Origin: Hemicentrotus pulcherrimus
Taxonomy: Eukaryota; Echinodermata; Echinoidea; Camarodonta; Strongylocentrotidae
Assembly (NCBI GenBank): GCA_003118195.1
Contig: BEXV01000152.1
Location: 222,069-250,833, forward strand
DNA length: 28,765 bases
Direction: 5' to 3'
Below the pieces are notes generated by a model. It had not been told where the DNA came from. It saw only the letters and a list, made by a program, of their open reading frames with translations, and searched no databases. Of the stretch, positions 1 to 9,100 are shown one piece after another. Positions within the stretch are counted from its first letter, which is position 1. Every line of letters begins with the position of its first letter. The position numbers and the translations under genes are program-made.

Positions 1-300
1 ATTTTGATGATTCCAGAACCTTGCAATACACACAAATACATATATACTAGATGATCAACCTTTTCTGATAGATTCCACACCGTTTCTTTCACAATGCAAT
101 CACATGACCAGAACTCAACTTTATCTTTAAGATATATAATTATTATTGAAAATTGAATTTACTATTGCTGTTAAAAAAAGAGGAAAAATTCGGCAACAAA
201 CTAGGTGTGATTAACAGAATTTCATTGTTGGATTGCAAATTTTAAAAATACAGGTATATATATATTATTTTGAAATTTGAATTGATACAATCTTTCAAGC
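1..300. other. AT-rich non-coding sequence, presumed Hook intron
   Basis: I see no coding exon, RNA gene or recognisable repeat here apart from simple AT-rich stretches such as the TA run near 253-267. It lies just beyond the 3' end of the minus-strand LINE remnant, so part of it may be that element's 3' untranslated tail. It is assigned to a Hook intron only because Hook exons begin further right and must continue to the left of the window. Confidence 0.5.
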
Positions 301-1083
301 TTATTTCAAATCTGAGTTTATCAGTCGTACAATGGTAGGGATCACAGATTTGCGATATCTCGTGGTTCTACACATTGGGATATTGAGTTTGTTGGAATTC
401 CAAAGCTGACGAGTCATTGTCTGCCCTCGGAACTCGGGCAGGAGATCTCGGTGTCGAGAGGAGAGAAGACGAAGACCAAAGTTAGAGAGCAGAGTTTGTC
501 TGCATGCTTCAAGGGATGGGATACCTAGTGTTACAAGGGCTGAATGGTAGGAAGTATAACCGCTCAGGATAATACGACAGGCCCTTTTTATTAACGCGCT
601 CTAGGTCAGCAGACTGTTGTGTAGTAATTGCTGATGACCAGATAGGGGCAGCATATTCCAGTACTGGTCTGATGTACATGACATAAACATTCGCGAGTTC
701 AGATTGTCGGAGGTTGCATTTCCCTAAGCGACATGGTATGTATAGACGTCTACTTGCTTTGGAGACCGTCTAGGACACGTGAGAATTCCATTTCAAATCA
801 CATTGGAGAATGATGCCCAGAATTCTAAGACTGTCAACTTCCGGAAGGGGAGATTCAGCAATGTGCAACGCAGAATAGACAGGTGGGCATTTAGCAAATG
901 AGAAGTTCATCACATTGCATTTCCGTGGATTAGGCTTCATGTCGTTCTGGTGACACCATTGGAGAAGATGGTTGAGCTCTGATTGGAGGTTTATTTGATT
1001 ACAAGGGTGCACCTCAACCAAGCTCTAGTCATCGACGTACTTCCATGTGGCTTCAAAGTCAATGACAGCAATGACAGCATCAT
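301..1083 (-). pseudogene. 5'-truncated LINE reverse transcriptase remnant (CR1/L2-like)
   Basis: Read on the minus strand, this is the C-terminal part of a non-LTR retrotransposon reverse transcriptase. It begins near the catalytic core, with the motif WKYVDD encoded around 1031-1048, followed at once by an in-frame TAG. It continues through LLQWCHQNDMKPNPRKC and LRILGI, then, in a shifted frame, YIRPVLEYAAPIWSS and RACRIIL, and on to the LVTLGIPSL region and a terminal TAA at 301-303. Those blocks, in that order, are typical of CR1/L2-type RT C-termini. At least one frameshift near 770, another near 580, and the stop after YVDD show it is dead. Sequence upstream of about 1083 no longer reads as RT, as expected for a 5'-truncated insertion. 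It sits antisense in a Hook intron. Clade assignment within the Jockey/CR1 group is from memory of family motifs. Confidence 0.85.
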
Positions 1084-2095
1084 TCACGAAAAATTATTGT
1101 CCTGATACAATTAATATCAAGTAATTGAAATTTGGATTTTCCATTTGAATTCATTTCTATAATGATTTGCAATTGATTGGGGATGAGAATGAGAGTAAAA
1201 TTTGATTCTGATCAATCAAAATGCTTTATAAGAGTCTGATCTCCTTTTCTAAGTGACAGCCTTTACTCTGTATTTCAATTTTGGGGATTGTTTACAAATT
1301 ATATCTTTATGCACTACACATACATGTAAGGTAACTCTTGCCTGTATGGCATGATTCACAAAACTTGAATTGAATCTCAACCTTGAACTGTTGACCTTTG
1401 TTAGGGTTTCTGGCTAGACTTTATATACTGGTTCAAGCAATCATCTTTAAGCTATTTTTTTTTAAATTGGTGTGTACCAAAATGCTTCAATTGGGACATT
1501 TGGGATATGATTTATGAAGTGATTTTTTTTTAAATGAAAAAAAAATGTGTTTCTATGAGGCATTGTATGTGTATTCAAGTAAGGGTCATTGTTTTCTTTA
1601 AATGAATGTACATGTACATGTAGCTGCATTGCTTGCCTCATCTTCGTGTTCACTATTAAGAAGCCAGAGTCTCGTCATTGGACTGTAACATCCTGCCATC
1701 TGCTCCTTTCACCTTGTTAATCCTAATGGGTCATTTTATTCATAAGATGCTGTAGGGATGCATGCTTCATGACAAGCCGTTAAAACCTAATGTCTTTTAA
1801 ATGTGATATTGATGAGCATATTGTGACAGTGATATGAAAGAGATGACTTTAGTGTCATATCATTGAGCAGATGTGCTCTTCCCAGGCAGGAATTCAATCC
1901 GTGCAGGCATCAAGATGCTATTATTATGATTCAAGTTTAATAATATTAGAAATTATGTAGTACTGTAGTAAATTGAACTACATGTAGGTTATGGTTATGG
2001 AGGAGTAATATGTATTCTTCCACTCCTGACATTGATAGTCAACCTGTTTGAAACCTTAAGTCTCCCCTACTACCCATCCTCTATATATACATTGT

Positions 2096-2114
2096 AATAA
2101 TAATAATAATAATA
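2096..2114. repeat. (TAA)n microsatellite
   Basis: A run of TAA triplets. It is followed by sequence around 2115-2175 that reads like a dispersed-repeat flank (GTGTAAACTTATAGAGTG and GACGCTCATGGCGC), so the triplet run may be the tail of an old SINE or LINE insertion. That link is inference. Confidence 0.6.
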
Positions 2115-2301
2115 GTGTAAACTTATAGAGTGCACACACCGTTGAGGGACGCTCATGGCGCTAGCTCAGCAACAGTTCTCTTTGATACAAGTAGAGTAAA
2201 CAATTATGCAATATTCATATAACCCATTTCAATCCTCAGCTCTGCCCAGTGGGGCCCGGTGCCTTTCTTTTTAGAACTGTAACCTAAAGGAAGATTACAC
2301 C

Positions 2302-2334
2302 AGTCCCTCTAGGACTACCATTCCTAGAGGGACT
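2302..2334. repeat. Perfect 13-bp inverted repeat with 7-nt loop
   Basis: Arms AGTCCCTCTAGGA (2302-2314) and TCCTAGAGGGACT (2322-2334) are exact reverse complements separated by CTACCAT. Nearby sequence repeats in direct orientation (GAAGATTAC before CAGTCC, then GAAAGATTAC before ACAGTCC), suggesting a small local duplication or the core of a short foldback element. Confidence 0.75.
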
Positions 2335-2381
2335 ACGTAAGAAAGATTACCAACAGTCCTCTTCAGGAATTCCCAATCCTC

Positions 2382-2398
2382 CCCCCCCCCCACCCCCT
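2382..2398. repeat. Poly-C tract
   Basis: A C-rich homopolymer-like run interrupted by single bases. It is simple sequence and prone to length variation. Confidence 0.7.
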
Positions 2399-2475
2399 CG
2401 CACATGTTGCAACCGTAAGCCTACTGTATTTATTAGATTTATTGTTCATTTTCACTGATTTCATATCATTTTATA

Positions 2476-2925
2476 GGGTGCGTTTATTGGCCAATTTTTT
2501 GCCTAGAATCAGGTTTCTCAAACGTCTTAAAGACAAATTTCGTAACGCCTAAAAAAGTGCGTTTTGAATGTGACATACAGCCACAATCACGTTTCTGAGA
2601 CATGATAAACGCAAAGCTGTTTTGAACCCCACATACAAATCGGATCTTCCCAGGCTAATTTCGGGTTCGGAGATAGCACGCCATGTGTTGTGTCATGTTG
2701 TTGTACAAGCATGTGTGTGTTCTCGTCCATCGACATGTACATGAAGTTGACCTCCGAGACTTCCCTGGTCAAACGGCGCAAACCAGATGCGTAGAGACAA
2801 GGCCTTTATTTTTTATCATGAAGAGACGATAAATGCGACATCCCGCAAATCACGTTCGTATAGAGGGGTTCCATAGAGGGGTTCAATATGTGCATATCTA
2901 GTCGCAAGACACAATAGACGCACCC
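2476..2925. mobile_element. Non-autonomous DNA transposon (MITE) with terminal inverted repeats
   Basis: The left end reads GGGTGCGTTTATTG (2476-2489). The right end, reverse-complemented (from 2925 leftwards), reads GGGTGCGTCTATTG, so 13 of 14 terminal bases match. The element is 450 bp and encodes no transposase; open frames inside it have no recognisable motif. Both flanks contain ATAG near the boundary, but the target-site duplication is ambiguous because it overlaps the terminal G run. Internally there are related direct repeats (TGTGACATACAGCCACAATC near 2569 and TGCGACATCCCGCAAATC near 2834). The right end lies 38 bp before Hook exon 1 of this window, so the element sits close to that acceptor. 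Confidence 0.65.
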
Positions 2926-2963
2926 ATAGTTATACAAAAAGTTATTTTCCCTTTGACCCACAG

Positions 2964-3176
2964 AATGAACAGCTACAGAACCTAGCAGAAGAAGCACGTT
3001 CTCTCAAAGATGAGATGGATATTCTCAGGCATACCTCAGACAAGGTCAGCAAATACGAAGGCACCATAGACACGCTCAAGAAGAAGCTGGAGGACCTTGG
3101 AGATCTGAAAAGACAAGTCAAGCTCTTAGAAGACAAGAACATCATGTACATGCAGAACACCATGGAACTTGAAGAG
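2964..3176 (+). CDS. Hook: Hook coding exon 1 of window (central coiled coil)
   Basis: 71 codons, phase 0 at both ends. The acceptor is TTTGACCCACAG and the donor GAG|GTGAGC. It begins NEQLQNLAEEARSLKDEM and contains LRHTSDKVSKYEG, KKKLEDLGDLKRQVKLLED and MYMQNTMELEE, which match a well-conserved block of HOOK1/3. The ATG at 3015 is internal and is not a translation start: the homologous frame runs back to the splice acceptor at 2963. Heptad-like spacing of Leu and charged residues fits a coiled coil. Confidence 0.96.
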
Positions 3177-6100
3177 GTGAGCTGCTATTTGGAATTAGTG
3201 ATCCGTAAAGTTTAATTTCTTTTCCTTCTCTTTCTTTCTTTTTAGAAAAAAAAAGTAAGAGATTTGGTGGTCTGTAAGGCAGTTTGCTCTGATCTTGAAT
3301 ATAGTAGTTGCAATCTTTTTTTCAAGCTCTTTTTCATAAAGTGTGACCAATTTTATTGAAAAAAGATTCTCACCAAAAATAGTTCATTTATAAAGTACTA
3401 GTGTAAAAGTAGAAATATTTGCGGTACATTAATTTTTCGCAGATTTCGAGCTAAGATCGGCAAGCGCGAATTTTAGAGCTCACGAAAAAAATAAGCATGA
3501 TTTCTTAGCATGTTTTGAACAGGCTGAATTGCGTGCAACCAAAATTTAAGAACCAGCGAATATGTTTTGGGGTCACTCAGCCTGAAAAATTAATCATACA
3601 AAAATAACGGTGTTTACAGTGATACATTTTGATTGAACATTCATTTACTTTTAAAATCACGAAAGGTCTGATAAGTACTTGTTACACTGAAAATACTGAA
3701 CTTGTTCATTGAGTAACTTAGATCTATCTTTGAAATGAGTCTTTCTTCATCTGCTCTGCTTCATTCCTCTGTTAAACTACAATAGATACAATAGTTCAGA
3801 TTGCAGTACTTTTTTCCAAGGTAGAAGGATCATGTCTTTTAACTATCATTGATCAAAGAAAAAAAGAAAAGACAGGAAACAAATCCATGAAATTATTGAG
3901 AAACATGAATATTTCCAAACCTCAAGGTATGTAAATGATGTAATGTGTACAACTTCTTCATCTTTATCATCCTCTGACAAGGTTGATAATGAAATTCAGC
4001 TCTTTTGTAATGCGTATCACATTATATAATGTCCCCATGGGCTTCCAAAGAGCTTTAGAAATTATTAGTCTAGCTTTAGCTCCGGCAGCTGTATTCAGCG
4101 CATAGTGCATTTCAAGGAATGTTCCTACCAGGTAACCTATGTACCTTACGTGGGTTGAGCCTGGAAAGAATAGATTAATGTCTGGCCAAAAGGACATTAG
4201 TGCCACATCTTATGCATCTCAAGAGATGGTCCAGCTCTGTAAATTCTATATGGTATTGATTTTTATGATTGTAGGAGCTGAAGAAGGCCAACGCACTCAA
4301 GAGCCAACTAGAAACCTACAAGCGACAGGTACATGAGCTCCATTCCAAGATGTCTGAAGAAACGCGACGAGCAGACAAGGCAGAGTTTGAAGCCACCAGA
4401 GCACAAGAGAAAACAACTCAACTCCAAGCAGAGGCAGAGGTACACTTTAAATACATCACTGTTTCAGTTTGATATTAAAAGAACTTGGATACATTGTTCA
4501 GATGAGAGAAAATGGTGATAAGGTAGTGACTTCAATGATAGATGTACAAATTGGGAAAAACTGATCTGATCGATTCCTTAACTATACCAACTGTATCATT
4601 AAAATTTAATTGCACTTCAGGTGAATGAAAATCGCAACAAAGCAATGAATTGAACATGAGGAAGACTATCTGTCTTTGACTTTGTCCAATATAATCGAAA
4701 GAGCAGTGTATGTGCATTTCTGTGCGTAAATGGTGTAAGTTCTCTTTCAAAGAGCAGAAATTTCTTATTACATTTACAAGTAATGCAAGATTTTTGTATG
4801 AATACATAAAAATTAAATAAGCAGTAATTCCTAAACACTCTTCAAATATGAGCTACTATGGGTATATTCATAATACATGTCAGATATTTTATTCCCAAGC
4901 TCCATATTTTCACTCTGATTAATAAGGATGTGAATCTTTGTGTGAAGGACGGTGGATTTGGCGTCCCCAGCTAAGAAAGATTCTGAAAGTAAACTTGACC
5001 CATAAGGATTGAGACAGGAGTGACCAAGGCAGATGAAAAGAAACGTTACAAGCTTATTGATATTAATATCTTTTCATGACATAATTAGAAGAATATCAGG
5101 TGTAAAGACAGCTCCAATTCATACATTCTTATCATTTTCTTGTACAGAGGTTTAGACTAGAAAGAGATTCATTGAAGGAGACCAATGAAGAACTGACACT
5201 GAACCAGCTTCAAGGGAATGCCTTTGGTGAAGGTGGAGTCGACAGTTCTGAGCTAGGATCATCAGGTCTCACTGCCATGTTACCACCTGAAGTCAGGTAC
5301 GGGTTCTTCAGACCTTGGTAAAACCAAAATATTAATTGTCAATTGGTTTGGTTCGTTTGTTCTTACCTGACTGTTAAGAAGGCATGTGCATGCTTGTAAG
5401 TATGCAAACAGGGGAACAACGGCTTTAAGTCCTTTCCAAGGACTTGGTAATGAGGATTTATGCCTTTCCGAAGGGCACTAGCGCATCAATTTAATTCGAA
5501 TCTGGGACCTCTCGGTTACAAGACCACTGAACCATCGTGCCTTTATTGATTATCAATGTTTAAAGTAATCTGTAAGGAAATTATTGTGTAACCCATTGTA
5601 TATCAGAACTGGTGATCTCTGTATTAAAGCTTGAAAGAATCAGAGAATTCAGTATTCAAAGGATTAATTTGTAGTTTGAGTAACTACAGGGAATTGCCTT
5701 TGAAGTAGACATTCGTGAGATAGAATCACCAGGGATCACTGCCATGTTACAACCTGAGATCAGGTAGTACCAAGGGTTTCAGCCACTCGTAAACCAAATG
5801 GACCGATCATCTGTAGATTAGTTTGGGTGAAACGATTGCCTATGGTTACAAGGTGGTTTCTCTAGTAAGCCCAGGGAAATGACAGAATTCAGAAGTCAAT
5901 TGCTTGTTACAATTTTAGATTCTGGTAGCAGAATGGAAATTAAAATGAATCTTGTTGAATATGATATCACATTATTCCTCCTGTATCAAAGTGTTTTGTC
6001 CTGCATGTGTTGTATTCAAGGACCGCAAGTGCCATGTCAATGACATCATCTTTAATATATTTCTATTACAGAGAGAAGATGATCCGGTTACAGCATGAGA

Positions 6101-9100
6101 ATAAGATGCTAAAGATGAAGCAAGGAGAGACAGCCGATGAGCAGACACAGCTACTACAGAGCCTCTTAGAAGATTCAAATGCAAGGAAGAATGACCTGGA
6201 GTCTGAAAACAGGTGAGACAGTCCCCTCTCATTTGGTTAACATTATATGTGCAGCTCAGGTCGTCTTTGTTGAATGCAACACGTTCCATCAATATCTTTG
6301 ATGACATCTGATGCTTCAAAATAAACTTGAGTTCTGGTAAAAAAAGAAAAAGAATTCTCACAGAATCAAACGATAACTTACACTAGATGTTCAGGATTAC
6401 AAATTAATGTCATTTGCTACACAATTTTGTTAGAAATTGTATACCGTAATTAATGTTGTATAAACCGCCCTCGTGTATTAACCACACCCCTCTTTTTGGC
6501 CCTCATGTCCATAGGGACATCAATAATTGTTCAACAAGCATATAAGTAGGATACATGTACATATATAATCAATAAATAAATGTAACATTTATAAGAATAA
6601 TCAAATGATTAACTCACATGTAACTCAATTACCCACTTTGCACGTGAACCACTTGTGACCTCTCCAGTATTAAATGTGAAAGCTGTCAACTCCTGCAACC
6701 GAACCCAAGCCCAGGCCGTTGTCTAGCGTGCACTCCGAGTGCACACCAAAAAATAGCCCGCACCAAACCCAGGCCCAGACACAGGAGGCAACAATCTCAC
6801 ATTACTACATATATTTAATTGAAATTAATGAACAAGGATATTTAACTTTGGTAAAAACAGCGCAATGGTGTTGAGAGCCACACAAAAGCTAAACACCAAG
6901 GACCGGTAACTGTTTCCAGTAGCCAGAAAGTGCAATATAATGACTAGTTTTAGCCCGGGCTCCAAATGTCTTTTGTTCCTGTATACTGATATTCAAATAA
7001 AAGGTTATTTTCATGATAAAATTGTAGAGGGTTGCATACTTGTACAAGTTTATAAGAAAATATAACAGCGAGATGTTTGTACCAAAAATGAATAAGTATG
7101 TTTCACTTTTCACACTGCGTGGGGCAACACGGTGCAACAAATCTGCAAAGGTGTTAGGGTCCAGCTGGAGATACGCCATGTCGTCACCTTCCGACTCACG
7201 GTCAAGCTCAGCGAACAGGGTTTCGTAATGCCCGTACAGTTGCCTCCTATGACTCCATAGTCCCACCCACCAGCGTCACCTTCTTCTCTGTAGATCCTCC
7301 TGTCTCTTTTGAACCAAAGCAGCTGCTACAACTAATTGATCTTCCTCCTCATCCTCCTCGTCTACTTGCAGATGCAGCTGCATTTTGCAGTTGTAGTCTT
7401 CTTGGCAATACTGCCATAGTGAAATATCTTTCACTGATTTTTTGTCATTAAACACAGGCTTTGTGTAACAGGTCCCTGGAGGATAAATTACTATTTATAA
7501 ACAGTCAGTAGTTGTCAAAGCGGTCTTTAACAGACCGTTGACAAGTTTGTTAACCATTTTGTTCTTTTCTGTCTTGTCTTCCAAAGAATTGGCAATCAAC
7601 GTATACTGGCACTCGAAGCAGAGTGTGAGGAACTGAAACAACAGCAACAGAGAGAAGGTGTATCCTCAAACGTCGTAGGAGAAGTAAGTATTTCACTCCA
7701 GTCCCACATATATCTGTCTATGGTGGCACATCAGTATAGCTGAGTCGTGCACATTCTAGTAGAACCATTCACACAAAACACAACCACACTACCTCTATCG
7801 GAATCAAGATCAATATCGACTTAAACTTTCATATTACAATTTCTGATGCTACTAGCATGCGACAAGCTACTCTACGAATACAGTTCTTGCTATTATATGT
7901 TTTTGTGAATGAAATATATGGTGCAGTGTTGTAATTTGTACTATGAATGATATATTAATAGTTGTAGATTAGATCTGTCCTTTTATTCAGTCTGTCATAT
8001 TTCTAACATTAAAGTTTTTATTAACAGTTTACATGATATTGGGCCATTAGTACTCAAGATTAATTTCAGGCATATTCTAGCGGCCAAGGATAAACTAACA
8101 CATCGGTTCTGGAATACCACTAACATGTATATTCATGCATATTATATATCAGAATACTTTCCCATTTACTTCGAAAGAGAGTCATTTTTTTGCTTTATCA
8201 CTTCCTTTAAATAAACCGGTAGGCCAAAAGAAATCATAAAGACTAATCTGATTATCTGTTCTAATATCCGATACATCAAAATGCAAATGAAAAACAGGAT
8301 CTGTATGAAGACATAATTTGGGACAGGTCTGGGGATATATCTGAAATCTATAACCAAAAAGATAGAATTTGATATTCTAAATTTCTCTTTTAACCTGTAC
8401 ACTCTATGTACATGTGTGTCCATATATGTAATTGTGATTGTGTGGTATGGACTGTAATGCATGCTGAGTGAGTGGGCTTGCTTCTCAGTCTTTAGGGTAC
8501 ATGTATACCACACAGTACTAACTCCTCTGAGTTCTAATCTCTCTTCGCGGTCCTGCAGTCTTCCCCGGGAAAGTTACCACCACCATCATCATCTTCATCA
8601 TCGATTGCAGACATATCAAATGAGGTACACTACCCTGTGTTATGCTCCCTCCTCCCCCCACTCTTACAACCCCCCACCACCATGCTCACTGGAAAGTTGT
8701 GTTGCCTCTTGGCCTGCATATGACTGCTTTATACTAATCCCACATATTGTAGATGATGTTATGATTTAATCAACTTACCACCCGTGCACATGTATACATG
8801 TAATGTTCAGTTAACAAATAAATTATTTATACCCTTACCAAGTTTTGTAATTTTTTTAAGTATGTGAAGAATTGATTTGTCTAGATTTATGTTTCTTGCG
8901 AATGTAAAATATAACTTAAAGGGAAGGTTGTGTAGTGGGAGCAAAATATTACCCTCGCTAAAAAGTATTCAAAAACAGGTTGTAATTCCACCAGTCCACC
9001 TTTACTCCTTGAGTTACAGATTAAAAGTTACAGACTAAAAAAACACATCAAATTCACAAAGGGTATGAATGATTTAGTTGTTAACTGTATGTGGTGTGCT

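Larger units (their letters stand above)
1084..2475 (+). other. Hook intron sequence, non-coding
   Basis: No exon with consistent frame and splice sites is visible. The stretch holds an ACATGTACATGT palindrome (near 1609-1620), an AAT/TAA microsatellite (2096-2114), a perfect 13-bp hairpin (2302-2334) and a C-rich run (2382-2398). The short open frames here lack homology and look fortuitous. Confidence 0.6.

Noticed and set aside
3015..3215. ATG at 3015 as the start of a short gene
   Set aside because: Conserved Hook sequence continues upstream in the same frame to the acceptor at 2963, and the frame leaves the exon at the donor after 3176.
4329..4340. GT after CGACAG as an alternative donor for exon 2
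   Set aside because: The residues beyond it (VHELHSKMSEE) match conserved Hook positions, and using it would break phase with exon 3.
4532..4838. Overlapping minus-strand open frames in the intron before exon 3
   Set aside because: AT-rich, no homology, mutually out of frame.
5493..5541. Functional tRNA gene on the minus strand
   Set aside because: Box B is degenerate and the acceptor arms do not pair, while body sequence shared with 14067-14150 shows it is a SINE.
8461..8769. His-rich open frame overlapping the cassette candidate
   Set aside because: It is in a different frame from the one required by Hook splicing; the His run is only the CAC/CAT reading of a triplet tract.
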